Origin: Acidiferrobacteraceae bacterium
GTDB lineage: Bacteria; Pseudomonadota; Gammaproteobacteria; Acidiferrobacterales; JAJDNE01
Direction: 5' to 3'
Length of the DNA stretch: 39,872 nt
Assembly (NCBI GenBank): GCA_037388825.1
Contig: JARRJV010000002.1
Coordinates: 54,039-93,910 of the forward strand
The notes below the pieces were generated by a model that was given only the letters and a program-made list of their open reading frames with translations, was not told the DNA's origin and ran no database searches. Made by a program: the position numbers and the translations under genes. Position 1 is the stretch's first letter; the number at the start of each line of letters is the position of its first letter. Positions 1-8,423 of this stretch are shown here, piece after piece.

Positions 1-63
1 ATCGCAACGGTGCCAATCGAAGGCCGCTCGCGAAATGGAACGGTACAGCTCGTCGCCATCTAG
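1..63 (+). CDS. Possible 3' end of a plus-strand gene cut by the window edge
   Basis: A plus-strand frame is open from base 1 to a TAG at 61-63 and encodes about 20 residues ending in TVQLVAI. Its stop overlaps the stop of the minus-strand fructosamine kinase gene (60-62), which is the usual geometry of two convergent genes ending against each other. The piece is too short to assign to a family, and an open frame this short can occur by chance. Confidence 0.25.
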   Translation: MATVPIEGRSRNGTVQLVAI

Positions 64-938
64 CGCAGCTCACTCAACAGGGACTTCGTCATGTGTTCCG
101 CCTGGAAAAGATAGCCGCCGCCAAACAGATTGAAGTGATTGAGGACGTGGTACAGGTTGTAGAGTGTCTTGCGCTTCGCGTAGCCGGAGTCGAGCTGCCA
201 GGCCTGGTTGTAGGCGGAATAGAAATCCCCGGGAAAGCCGCCAAACAATTCCGTCATGGCAATATCGGCCTCGCGGTCGCCGTAGTACACCGCCGGATCG
301 AAGATCACCGGGTTGCCGTCGCGATCGCTGGACCAGTTGCCGCCCCACAGATCCCCGTGCAGCAACGATGGCGTCGGCGTGTGGTCGCTGAAGAATTCAC
401 CCAGGCGGTCCATCAGCTCTTCGCCGGCGTCGAGAAGGCGGCCACCGGCGCCGTTGGATTGCGCCAGGCGATATTGAAAGCCCAGCCTGTGTTCGCGGTA
501 GAACGCTACCCAGTCAGAATCCGGCGGATTGGGCTGGGGAGTCGATCCGATCGTGTTGTCGCGGATCCAGCCGAATCGATCCGATTGCTTGCGATGCAGG
601 GCGGCAAGTTGCTCGCCCAGGGCGCGGCCATTACCTTTGCCGCCGAGGGGGATGTATTCCAGCACCAGGTAGCACTGTCCTTTGCTGATACCGGAACATA
701 CCGCGTGGGGCACGCGGATCGCATTCGCGGAGCGCAGTTCCTCCAGCCCCGCCGCTTCGGCCTCGAACATGTCCAGCAGATGCGCATCATTGAGTTTGAC
801 GAAATAACTATGTTCGCCGTCCTCGAGTACATGGGCGGCATTGATGGAGCCCCCACCGACGGAGCGCCGGCGCGGGGCATTGAACGGTTCCCCGCTCGCG
901 GACGAGATATGGGCGGAGATTTCCTTCCAATCAGGCAT
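60..938 (-). CDS. Fructosamine-3-kinase family protein
   Basis: A 292-residue cytoplasmic kinase of the fructosamine-3-kinase / ketosamine-3-kinase family, which phosphorylates sugars attached to protein amines so that the adduct falls off (protein deglycation). Visible kinase-fold landmarks are a glycine-rich GGGSINAAH at residues 28-36, the ATP-site lysine in YFVKLND (about Lys48), a glutamate at about 60, the catalytic loop HGDLWGGN (194-201) and a metal-binding aspartate in VIFDPAVYYGDRE (Asp214). Length is normal for the family (about 290). It starts at an ATG read from 938. It is transcribed away from the sucrose operon, with about 150 bases between them. Fructose and its phosphates glycate proteins strongly, so a role beside fructose-releasing sucrose synthase is plausible, but that link is inference. 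The bacterial substrate is not shown by the sequence. Confidence 0.9.
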   Translation of the reverse strand: MPDWKEISAHISSASGEPFNAPRRRSVGGGSINAAHVLEDGEHSYFVKLNDAHLLDMFEAEAAGLEELRSANAIRVPHAVCSGISKGQCYLVLEYIPLGGKGNGRALGEQLAALHRKQSDRFGWIRDNTIGSTPQPNPPDSDWVAFYREHRLGFQYRLAQSNGAGGRLLDAGEELMDRLGEFFSDHTPTPSLLHGDLWGGNWSSDRDGNPVIFDPAVYYGDREADIAMTELFGGFPGDFYSAYNQAWQLDSGYAKRKTLYNLYHVLNHFNLFGGGYLFQAEHMTKSLLSELR

Positions 939-1107
939 GATGGGTGTTCCGTGGTACGCGAAAGTGCCGGATTTGGAACCAAACTCCGGCGGTACTAGTT
1001 ATTATGATAACATCAAGCGCGATGAATCAGCGCGGGACTAATCAAGGATCATATTTGCGACCCGATCCGCGCCCACCGCACCCGCAGTGGCCAGCAAGTC
1101 GATCGAA

Positions 1108-1995
1108 ATGAAGCAGCCAGTCATCTACGGCGAAGTCCTGTTCGATCGCTTCCCCGACGGAAGCGCCGTGCTCGGCGGTGCGCCTTTCAACGTTGCCTGG
1201 CATCTGCAGGGTTTCGGCCTGCAGCCCCTGTTCATCAGCCGCGTTGGTAGCGACGCCGCCGGCGATGCAGTGGTGGAGGCCATGCAGGCCTGGGGCATGG
1301 ACGCGACAGGCGTCCAGCATGACGATGCCTATCCTACCGGCGCAGTAGAAGTCAGCCTCCAGGACGGCCAGCCCCGGTTCGATATTCTCTCCGCCCAGGC
1401 CTACGACTATATCGACGGCAGCGAGATTCCTTCGCTTGGAGATACGCCGCTGATCTACTATGGAACATTGATCGCCCGGTCCCGCGTGTCTCGCGAAGGT
1501 CTGGAAACCCTGCGACGCAAGTGCGTGGCACCCGGTTTCGTTGATATCAACCTGCGCCCGCCCTGGTGGACACCGGAAGTGGTCGAACACGCCTTGCGTG
1601 ACGCGCACTGGGCGAAGCTCAATCAGGACGAACTCAGCACGCTGGCCGGGCGGGATATCAGTCGGGAAACGCTTGCCCCGGCGGCACGCGACTTGTGCGC
1701 GCAACACGCGTTGGAGTTTGCCATCGTCACTCTGGGCGAGGCCGGCGCGGCGATTGTTGGTTCGCAAACCGAAGAGTTCGCCAGCAGCCCGCCGGTGCAG
1801 AATCTCGTCGACACGGTCGGTGCCGGCGATGCCTTCAGCGCGGTGAGCATTGCCGGTTTGGTGCAGCGGTGGCCGCTGGACGTGTTGCTACGCCGCGCGC
1901 TTGCCTTCGCCGCGCGCATCTGCGAACAACGCGGCGCTACGCGCAACGATCCCGCCCTGTATGAATCCACGGTGGAGGCGTGGCAGCGTGAGTGA
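1108..1995 (+). CDS. PfkB-family carbohydrate kinase, probable fructokinase
   Basis: A 295-residue ribokinase/PfkB-fold sugar kinase, expected to convert fructose plus ATP to fructose-6-phosphate. The N-terminal signature LGGAPFNVAWHLQGFG and the C-terminal signature DTVGAGDAFSAV, with the catalytic aspartate of GAGD near residue 242, are both intact. The ATG at 1108 gives the family-typical start MKQPVIYGE; an in-frame GTG at 1087 would add seven residues. It is the first gene of the sucrose operon, and its last eight bases overlap the start of the sucrose-phosphate synthase gene. Fructose is inferred as substrate because sucrose synthase, two genes downstream, can release or consume fructose. 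The fold alone would also fit other hexose or nucleoside kinases. Confidence 0.85.
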   Translation: MKQPVIYGEVLFDRFPDGSAVLGGAPFNVAWHLQGFGLQPLFISRVGSDAAGDAVVEAMQAWGMDATGVQHDDAYPTGAVEVSLQDGQPRFDILSAQAYDYIDGSEIPSLGDTPLIYYGTLIARSRVSREGLETLRRKCVAPGFVDINLRPPWWTPEVVEHALRDAHWAKLNQDELSTLAGRDISRETLAPAARDLCAQHALEFAIVTLGEAGAAIVGSQTEEFASSPPVQNLVDTVGAGDAFSAVSIAGLVQRWPLDVLLRRALAFAARICEQRGATRNDPALYESTVEAWQRE

Positions 1996-4141
1996 ACAAG
2001 AGTCTGCCGGTCTCTATCTGGTTCTGTTGAGCGTGCATGGCCTGATTCGGGGTCACAACACGGAATTGGGGAGGGACGCCGACACCGGTGGTCAGGTCAA
2101 ATACGTCATCGAACTGGCCCGCGCGCTGGCGGCCCATCCCGATGTCGAGCGCGTGGACCTGATCACGCGCCAGGTCATCGACCCGCGGGTAGATGCTGAC
2201 TACGCCGAGCCCCTGGAAGAACTGGCGCCCGGCGCGTTCATCGTCCGGCTTCCCTGCGGGCCGAGGCGATACCTGCGCAAGGAGGTGCTCTGGCCCCACC
2301 TCGACTCCCTGGCGGATGCTGTCCTGCAGCACACGCGACAGGTGGGAAGAAGGCCCGACGTCATCCATAGTCATTATGCCGACGCCGGCTATGTCGGTAC
2401 CCGCGTTGCCCAGCTGCTGGGCGTACCTCTGATCCATACCGGCCATTCCCTCGGACGGGTCAAGCACGAGCGCCTGCTGGAAAGCGGCATCAAGGAAAGC
2501 ACCATCGAAAATCAATACAACATGAGCCAGCGCATCGAGGCCGAAGAGATCGTGCTGGGAAACGCGGCCCTGGTGGTCGTCAGCACAAACCAGGAAGTCG
2601 AGGAACAGTACAGCCAGTACGAAAACTACCACCGCAAGCGCATGCAGGTAATCCCACCCGGAGTGGATCTGGAGCGCTTCCATCGTCCCCATCGGTTCGA
2701 AAAAATGGCCCACCTGGAGTCGGTGCTGGAACGTTTTCTCGCGGACCCGGGAAAACCGCTGATCTTCGCGCTGTCCCGCGCCGATCCACGCAAGAACATC
2801 GCAACCCTGATTCGCGCCTATGGCGAGAATGCGGAATTGCGCGAGGCGGCAAATCTGCTGGTCATCGCCGGCAACCGGGACGATATCCGTTCGATGGAGA
2901 AGGGCGCGGCGGAAGTACTCGACGAGATGCTCCTCCTTATCGACCGGTACGACCTGCACGGTCAGATCGCCTATCCCAAGCACCACGAACCGAACGACGT
3001 GCCCGAGTACTATCGCCTGGCCGCCCAGCGCCATGGGGTATTCGTCAATCCGGCGCTGACCGAACCGTTCGGCCTGACCCTGATCGAGGCCGCGGCCAGC
3101 GGTCTGCCCATTGTCGCCACCAACGACGGCGGCCCGCGCGACATCGTCGCATTCTGCAAGAATGGTCAACTGGTCGATCCCCTGGATGCCGATGCCATCG
3201 GTGAGGCCCTGCTCGCGGCGGTCAGCGATCGCCCCCGGTGGCGGCAATGGTCGCGCAACGGGATGAAGGGTGTGCTTGCGCACTACAGCTGGGAAGGACA
3301 CGTAAACAAGTACCTACGCGAGGTGAGGAAGATTCTCCGCTCGCCGCGACCGTCCGCGCCTTCGCGTACCAGTCCCAGCCGTCTACCGGGTATCGACCGC
3401 CTGCTGGTGTGCGACATCGACAATACCCTGCTCGGCGATCCGGATGGCCTGCAGGACCTCCTCACCGAGTTACAGGCGGCGGGACAGAATGTTGGCTTTG
3501 CTGTAGCCACCGGGCGTCGTCTCGACAGTGCGCTGCAGGTGCTGCGCCAGTGGAAGGTACCGACGCCGGATCTCCTGATCACTGCCGTCGGCAGCGAGAT
3601 CTACTACGGGAACGGCCTGATCGTGGATACCGGCTGGCACAGCCATATCAACTACCGATGGAAACCTGAGGCCATTCGCGAGGCCATGAGCGAGGTCCCG
3701 GGCCTTCGCCTGCAACCGAGGACGGAGCAGCGTGAGTTCAAGATCAGCTATTTTGCCGATCCCAAGACCATGCCGTCCATCCGCGAGATCCGCCGCCATC
3801 TGCGCAAGCTTGATCTGCACCTGAAGCTGATCTATTCCCACGGCGCCTATCTTGATCTCCTGCCCATCCGGGCGTCCAAGGGTCTGGCCGTTCGCTACCT
3901 GGCCATGAAATGGAACATTCCCCAAGAGGCACTGCTCGTGGCTGGCGATTCTGGTAACGATGAGGAGATGCTGACCGGCAACACCCTGGGCGTGGTCGTC
4001 GGCAACTTCAGCGACGAGCTCGAGCGGCTTCGTGGACAGCCCCGCGTCTATTTTGCCGAGCAGGCGTACGCGCGCGGTGTACTTGAGGGCATTCATGCCT
4101 ATAATTTCTTCGAAAGCATCCGGATCCCTGAAGAGACCTGA
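1988..4141 (+). CDS. Sucrose-phosphate synthase with C-terminal sucrose-phosphatase (HAD) domain
   Basis: A 717-residue bifunctional enzyme. Residues 1 to about 455 are a GT4 glycosyltransferase joining UDP-glucose and fructose-6-phosphate to sucrose-6-phosphate: DTGGQVKYV donor-site loop, [10 protein letters not shown], and the E-x7-E pair in [11 protein letters not shown] (Glu359 and Glu367). After a proline/serine/arginine-rich linker, a HAD phosphatase domain begins with DIDNT (nucleophile Asp476, acid/base Asp478) and carries a later GDSGNDEEM metal loop; it is expected to remove the 6-phosphate to give sucrose. Translation most likely starts at the GTG at 1988 (VSEQESAG), overlapping the fructokinase stop by eight bases; a longer in-frame reading from 1850 lies inside the fructokinase gene and is rejected. 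The fused SPS-SPP layout is known from cyanobacteria and some proteobacteria. Confidence 0.92.
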   Translation: MSEQESAGLYLVLLSVHGLIRGHNTELGRDADTGGQVKYVIELARALAAHPDVERVDLITRQVIDPRVDADYAEPLEELAPGAFIVRLPCGPRRYLRKEVLWPHLDSLADAVLQHTRQVGRRPDVIHSHYADAGYVGTRVAQLLGVPLIHTGHSLGRVKHERLLESGIKESTIENQYNMSQRIEAEEIVLGNAALVVVSTNQEVEEQYSQYENYHRKRMQVIPPGVDLERFHRPHRFEKMAHLESVLERFLADPGKPLIFALSRADPRKNIATLIRAYGENAELREAANLLVIAGNRDDIRSMEKGAAEVLDEMLLLIDRYDLHGQIAYPKHHEPNDVPEYYRLAAQRHGVFVNPALTEPFGLTLIEAAASGLPIVATNDGGPRDIVAFCKNGQLVDPLDADAIGEALLAAVSDRPRWRQWSRNGMKGVLAHYSWEGHVNKYLREVRKILRSPRPSAPSRTSPSRLPGIDRLLVCDIDNTLLGDPDGLQDLLTELQAAGQNVGFAVATGRRLDSALQVLRQWKVPTPDLLITAVGSEIYYGNGLIVDTGWHSHINYRWKPEAIREAMSEVPGLRLQPRTEQREFKISYFADPKTMPSIREIRRHLRKLDLHLKLIYSHGAYLDLLPIRASKGLAVRYLAMKWNIPQEALLVAGDSGNDEEMLTGNTLGVVVGNFSDELERLRGQPRVYFAEQAYARGVLEGIHAYNFFESIRIPEET

Positions 4142-4146
4142 CCGCC

Positions 4147-6543
4147 GTGTTAATGAATGAGCTCGTAGATTTTTTCGCTTCCCACCGGGAGAGCGTGCAC
4201 ATGCTGCTGCGCCATTACCTGGCGATGGAACGGCCGTTCCTGCTGCAGTCGGACCTGATCGATGAATTCCACAAACTGTGCGAGCAGGGCGAACACGCCG
4301 TGCTGCTGGACAGCACCGTCTCCCGCGCCATGTCCGTCGCGCAGGAGGCGGTCACGTCCGCGCCGTGGATCTGTGTTGCGTTCCGTCCTTCCATTGGCCG
4401 CTGGAACTACGTGCGTTTCAATGCCGAACTGACCGAAGCGGAAGAGATCGACGTCGGCCAGTTTCTTGCGTTCAAGGAAAGCGTGGCCCGGGGTCGTGGC
4501 CATGACGCGGACCCCTGGGCACTGGAAGTGGACCTGGGTCCATTCAACCGTGAATTTCCGCGCATGCGGGAAACGCGATCCATCGGCCGCGGCGCCGAGT
4601 TTCTGAACCGCCAGTTGTCCAGCACCCTGTTCCGCGACGTGGAAAAGGGTGAGAAGCAGTTGCTCGAATTCCTGCGCCTGCACCAGTACGACGGCATGCA
4701 GATGATGTTGTCCTCGCGCATCGACAACATCGAAACGCTGCGCCGAAACCTGCGTTCGGCTGACGAATTTCTGGCTGAACAAGCCGCCGACGCCGACTGG
4801 GATGCGGTGTTGCCGAGAATGGAGTCCCTGGGCTTTGAGCGTGGGTGGGGCCGAACAGTCGCGCAGATGCGGGACACCATGGGCCTTTTGTCCGAGATCC
4901 TGGAGGCACCGGATCCGTCGATTCTGGAAAACTTCCTCGGCCGCATCCCGATGATCTTCAACATCGCGATCCTGTCGCCCCACGGCTATTTCGGACAGGC
5001 CAATGTGCTTGGACTGCCGGATACCGGCGGTCAGGTGGTGTACATCCTCGATCAGGTCCGGGCACTGGAAAGGGAAATGCGTCGCCGTCTGGCGGAGCAG
5101 GGTATTGATATCGAGCCGCAGATCGTCGTTGTGACACGACTGATCCCTGAGGCCGGAGACACGACCTGCGACCAGCGTCTGGAACACATTGCCGGTACAC
5201 GCAATGCGCGTATCCTGCGTGTTCCATTTCGCGGACCGGCAGGCGATGTTATCCCCCACTGGATTTCCCGATTTGAAGTCTGGCCCTATCTGGAGCAATT
5301 CACGGACGACGTGGAAAAGGAATTGTTGGCGGAGCTGGGTGCACGCCCCGATATGGTCATCGGAAACTACTCGGACGGCAATCTGGTGGCGACCCTGTTG
5401 TCGCGTCGCCTGGGCGTTACCCAGTGCAATATCGCCCATGCCCTGGAAAAGACCAAATACCTGTACTCGGACCTGTATTGGAAAGAAAACGAATCCCACT
5501 ATCACTTTTCAAGTCAGTTCACGGCTGACCTGATCGCCATGAACGCCGCCGACTTCATCATTACCAGCACCTACCAGGAGATCGCGGGCCGGGCCGACAG
5601 CGTCGGGCAGTATGAGAGCTATCACTCCTTCGCCATGCCCGAGCTGTACCGGGTTGTCAACGGCATCAATGTGTTCGACCCGAAATTCAATATTGTATCG
5701 CCGGGCGCGGATGCCGAGATCTACTTCGCCTATGGCGATCAGGGGCGACGGCTGACCGGTCTGCATGACGAGATCGAGGAGTTGATTTACGGTGGTCCAA
5801 TGGAACATGCGGTGGGTGAGTTCGCAGACCGCGAAAAACCCTTGTTGTTCACCATGGCGCGACTGGACCGGATCAAGAACATTACCGGCCTGGTGGAGTG
5901 GTACGGGAAATCCAAACGGCTGCAGGGGGTCGCGAACCTGCTCGTCGTGGCGGGTCATGTGACGGTCGAGGAATCGGGCGATGCCGAGGAGCGCGAACAG
6001 ATCCAGCGTATGCAGTCCCTGATCGAGGAGTATCAACTGAATGGCAAGATCCGCTGGCTGGGCATGCACCTGGACAAGAATCTCGCCGGAGAACTGTATC
6101 GGGTCATCGCCGACCATGGCGGCGCCTTTGCGCAACCGGCGGTGTTTGAGGCCTTCGGACTGACTGTGATCGAGGCCATGGCCTCCGGCCTGCCGACCTT
6201 TGCCACGCGTTATGGCGGGCCGCTGGAAATCATCGAGGACGGGGTCTCAGGATTTCACATCGATCCCAATCATGGGGAAGAGGCGGCCAACATCATGGCC
6301 GAGTTCTTTGAGCGTTGCGCGAACGATCCGGGATACTGGCAGCTGATCGCATCGGGTTCCTTGCACCGCGTGGCGGCCCGCTACACCTGGGACCTCTATG
6401 CTGACCGCCTGATGACGCTGTCGCGCATTTATGGTTTCTGGAAATACGTCACCAATCTGGAGCGGGCGGAAACACGCCGCTACCTGGAGATGTTCTACGC
6501 CCTGCAGTTCCGGCCGGGGATGCTGGCAATGGCGGGGGGCTAG
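4147..6543 (+). CDS. Sucrose synthase
   Basis: A 798-residue GT4 enzyme catalysing the reversible reaction sucrose + (U/A)DP = fructose + NDP-glucose. It has the long N-terminal regulatory part typical of sucrose synthases (about 260 residues), then the catalytic domain beginning [10 protein letters not shown] with [25 protein letters not shown], and the E-x7-E motif in [11 protein letters not shown] (Glu668 and Glu676). Length matches plant and bacterial sucrose synthases (about 790-810). It begins six bases after the sucrose-phosphate synthase stop, at GTG 4147 or ATG 4153 (MNELVDFF); the two choices differ by two residues. It is the last gene of the operon. Having both synthase types lets the cell make sucrose and recover NDP-glucose from it, as in bacteria using sucrose as an osmolyte or storage sugar. 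Confidence 0.95.
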   Translation: MLMNELVDFFASHRESVHMLLRHYLAMERPFLLQSDLIDEFHKLCEQGEHAVLLDSTVSRAMSVAQEAVTSAPWICVAFRPSIGRWNYVRFNAELTEAEEIDVGQFLAFKESVARGRGHDADPWALEVDLGPFNREFPRMRETRSIGRGAEFLNRQLSSTLFRDVEKGEKQLLEFLRLHQYDGMQMMLSSRIDNIETLRRNLRSADEFLAEQAADADWDAVLPRMESLGFERGWGRTVAQMRDTMGLLSEILEAPDPSILENFLGRIPMIFNIAILSPHGYFGQANVLGLPDTGGQVVYILDQVRALEREMRRRLAEQGIDIEPQIVVVTRLIPEAGDTTCDQRLEHIAGTRNARILRVPFRGPAGDVIPHWISRFEVWPYLEQFTDDVEKELLAELGARPDMVIGNYSDGNLVATLLSRRLGVTQCNIAHALEKTKYLYSDLYWKENESHYHFSSQFTADLIAMNAADFIITSTYQEIAGRADSVGQYESYHSFAMPELYRVVNGINVFDPKFNIVSPGADAEIYFAYGDQGRRLTGLHDEIEELIYGGPMEHAVGEFADREKPLLFTMARLDRIKNITGLVEWYGKSKRLQGVANLLVVAGHVTVEESGDAEEREQIQRMQSLIEEYQLNGKIRWLGMHLDKNLAGELYRVIADHGGAFAQPAVFEAFGLTVIEAMASGLPTFATRYGGPLEIIEDGVSGFHIDPNHGEEAANIMAEFFERCANDPGYWQLIASGSLHRVAARYTWDLYADRLMTLSRIYGFWKYVTNLERAETRRYLEMFYALQFRPGMLAMAGG

Positions 6544-6545
6544 GA

Positions 6546-6565
6546 GTTCCCGCAAGTGGGGGAAC
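6546..6565 (+). terminator. Weak hairpin just after sucrose synthase
   Basis: GTTCCC (6546-6551) pairs with GGGAAC (6560-6565) three bases after the sucrose synthase stop. The sequence after it has only scattered T residues, so termination here is uncertain. Confidence 0.3.
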
Positions 6566-6627
6566 ATGTTTCTGTCTGTCGCCTACGGCGGATCAAAAGC
6601 AACTACGCCGGTGGCTGACCGGCAGCA

Positions 6628-6663
6628 GCTTACTTTCTCTTGCTTGTCCAAGAGAAAGTAAGC
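6628..6663. repeat. Left-end perfect inverted repeat of the intergenic element
   Basis: GCTTACTTTCTCTTG at 6628-6642 is exactly complementary to 6649-6663, with the loop CTTGTC. The sequence is followed by AAAGAGAAGGACACCCC rather than a T-run, so it does not look like an ordinary intrinsic terminator. Confidence 0.8.
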
Positions 6664-7010
6664 AAAGAGAAGGACACCCCGGTCGCTCACCCGCTATCGC
6701 GGGTCCCCTGTGCTCCTCGTTCGGACCGGGTGCTCGTGAACTCGCCGGTCGGCCTTGCGGCCGCCTCGGTCTCGACAGCACTCGCACTTTTTCCGGTCCT
6801 CGCTGCGGTGCTCGGTGAGCTCCGACGGGGCTGAAAAACAGGTTGGGTTGTCGCGACTTCGTTCGCGCCGAGCATCACAAGGAAAAACCGCCAGGCGCGA
6901 ATCCCTGATCGAGCCCGAGCCGGACGATTTTCCCGGCCGGCGAGTTGGATGAGCGCCCGCGGTTTTTTCGAGAAGCGCAGGAAGAAGCGAACGCAGGAGC
7001 AGATGGCTTT

Positions 7011-7038
7011 GGGTACTTTCGCCGAAACGAAAGTACCC
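7011..7038. repeat. Right-end perfect inverted repeat of the intergenic element
   Basis: GGGTACTTTCG (7011-7021) pairs exactly with 7028-7038 around the loop CCGAAA. It shares the TACTTTC/GAAAGTA arm sequence with the left-end hairpin. A second small hairpin, GCGGGG/CCCCGC at 7045-7062, follows at once. Confidence 0.8.
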
Positions 7039-7116
7039 CGTCGTGCGGGGGCGGAACCCCGCTGAGTAGCCTTTCAATTCGCCGCAGGCGAAACAAACCA
7101 AGCGATAAACCCCAAG

Positions 7117-7125
7117 TGATACAAT
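7117..7125 (+). promoter_or_regulatory. Extended -10 promoter candidate for mtnA
   Basis: TGATACAAT at 7117-7125 matches an extended -10 box (TGn followed by TACAAT). No good -35 is seen. A start site about 7 bases downstream would fall next to the mtnA ATG at 7133, implying a leaderless or nearly leaderless message; no Shine-Dalgarno sequence is visible before the ATG. Confidence 0.4.
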
Positions 7126-7132
7126 TGGCGCG

Positions 7133-8206
7133 ATGAGCGCCAGCGACAACCAAATCCCCTACGACAAGATCCGCGCCATGGAATGGCGCGACGGCAAGCT
7201 CGCGCTTATTGACCAGCGTCTGCTGCCGGGCGAGCACGTCGTGCTTGAACTCGAAACCGTGGAGCAGGTCGCGCAGGCGATCACGGACATGGTGGTACGC
7301 GGCGCACCGGCGATCGGGATTACCGCCGCCTACGGCGTGGTGCTCGCGGCCCGCGCACGTTATGGCCAGGACCCGCAAGGATGGCAAAAGGCAATGCAGG
7401 CGGACCTGGATCTGCTCAAGGCCGCGCGCCCTACGGCGGTAAACCTGGCATGGGCCGTCAACAAGATGGCGTTGGTGATTGCGACCTTTACCGATGCGAT
7501 GAATCCCGAGCCGACCCTGCTGTCCGTTGCCCGTGGCATTCACATGGATGATATTGCCGCGAATCAGGCCATGGGACGGATGGGGGCAGCCCGTATCGAA
7601 CCGGGAAGTGCAGTGCTGACCCATTGCAATACCGGTGCCCTGGCCACCGGGGGTTATGGCACCGCTCTTGGGGTGATCCGCGCGGGCTTTGCCGCTGGCC
7701 GCATTCAGCAGGTATACGCGGACGAGACCCGCCCCTGGTTGCAGGGCGCACGACTGACGGCGTGGGAGCTCCGGCAGGAGGAGATTCCGGTGACGCTGAT
7801 CGCCGACTCGGCGGCGGCGTTTCTGATGAAGCAGGGCAAGGTGCAGTGGTTCATCGTTGGTGCCGACCGCGTTGCCGCCAATGGCGACGTTGCCAACAAG
7901 ATCGGGACCTACGCCGGGGCGCTGGCGGCGCGGCAACTGGGGGTGAAGGTCATGGTGGTGGCGCCGCTGTCGACCGTGGACATGACGACCGCGTCCGGCA
8001 GCGAGATCCCGATAGAGTCCCGGCCGGGGGAGGAGATCCGTGCCTGTGGCGGCCAGGCCGTTGCGCCGTCGGGGGTCGAGACCTGGAATCCGGCCTTCGA
8101 TATCACCCCGGCCGAACTGGTGGATATCCTCGTGACCGAGGGCGGTGTGGTGGAGCACCCTGACCGGGAGAAAATGGCCTCGTTGATGGGGAAAAAGGCC
8201 GTCTAG
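7133..8206 (+). CDS. mtnA: Methylthioribose-1-phosphate isomerase
   Basis: A 357-residue aldose-ketose isomerase converting 5-methylthioribose-1-phosphate to 5-methylthioribulose-1-phosphate in methionine salvage. The family landmarks are present: [14 protein letters not shown] near residue 55, the catalytic cysteine in [12 protein letters not shown] (Cys165), the catalytic aspartate in [11 protein letters not shown] (Asp245), and NKIGTY. Length is typical (about 340-370). It differs from the related eIF2B-alpha and ribose-1,5-bisphosphate isomerase proteins by the cysteine/aspartate pair in this context. mtnA directly upstream of gyrA is a common gammaproteobacterial arrangement. A methylthioinosine phosphorylase that would supply its substrate lies at 30800-31570. 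The usual upstream neighbours of this locus in Pseudomonas (the deaminase and ubiG) are absent here. Confidence 0.95.
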   Translation: MSASDNQIPYDKIRAMEWRDGKLALIDQRLLPGEHVVLELETVEQVAQAITDMVVRGAPAIGITAAYGVVLAARARYGQDPQGWQKAMQADLDLLKAARPTAVNLAWAVNKMALVIATFTDAMNPEPTLLSVARGIHMDDIAANQAMGRMGAARIEPGSAVLTHCNTGALATGGYGTALGVIRAGFAAGRIQQVYADETRPWLQGARLTAWELRQEEIPVTLIADSAAAFLMKQGKVQWFIVGADRVAANGDVANKIGTYAGALAARQLGVKVMVVAPLSTVDMTTASGSEIPIESRPGEEIRACGGQAVAPSGVETWNPAFDITPAELVDILVTEGGVVEHPDREKMASLMGKKAV

Positions 8207-8253
8207 GACACGGAAATTTCACGGTGACCCACGTGCAGCAAGCACCCTTCCCG

Positions 8254-8262
8254 TGGTAAAAT
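8254..8262 (+). promoter_or_regulatory. Extended -10 promoter candidate for gyrA
   Basis: TGGTAAAAT at 8254-8262 lies in the 217-base gap between mtnA and gyrA, about 160 bases before the gyrA ATG. It has the extended TGn motif and a 5-of-6 match to TATAAT; the -35 region is weak. gyrA promoters often sit in such a gap. The remaining leader (8263-8423) shows no further feature I can support. Confidence 0.4.
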
Positions 8263-8423
8263 TCCGCGCCCCGGCGGCGGTTTTGTTTCGGTCCCCGGGC
8301 GGCATATTTTTCCAAATCTGCCCCGTTTCGTATCCGGCGTTCCCGGTCCGGACGGGCCGCATTTACGCACACAGAAACGGCACAGAGAGGTAGTCCGGCC
8401 CACAGGCGCCGAAAGCAGCATCC

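Larger units (their letters stand above)
6628..7038. repeat. Structured intergenic element bounded by hairpins (candidate dispersed repeat)
   Basis: Most of the 590-base gene-free stretch between sucrose synthase and mtnA is this element. The left edge is a perfect 15-bp hairpin (arms 6628-6642 and 6649-6663, 6-base loop). The right edge is a perfect 11-bp hairpin (7011-7021 and 7028-7038, 6-base loop). Both hairpins carry TACTTTC in the 5' arm and GAAAGTA in the 3' arm. Inside, 6711-6723 pairs with 6988-7001 over 13 bp with one bulged C, 6883-6898 pairs with 6953-6967 over 14 bp with a small internal loop, and local hairpins lie at 6689-6704, 6724-6750, 6751-6762, 6778-6811 and 6852-6867. 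Short open frames here have low-complexity, Arg/Pro/Ser-rich products and no domain. The layout resembles a multicopy intergenic repeat I recall from beta- and gammaproteobacterial genomes, but copy number cannot be tested in one window. Confidence 0.6.

Noticed and set aside
1003-1008. TATGAT as the promoter of the sucrose operon
   Set aside because: The -10 match is good, but no acceptable -35 or extended motif is found at the right distance, so it is left out of the feature list.
6694-7149. A 151-residue minus-strand open frame in the gap before mtnA
   Set aside because: It is arginine- and serine-rich without a domain, and it runs through the paired arms of the structured element, so base pairing explains the sequence better than coding.
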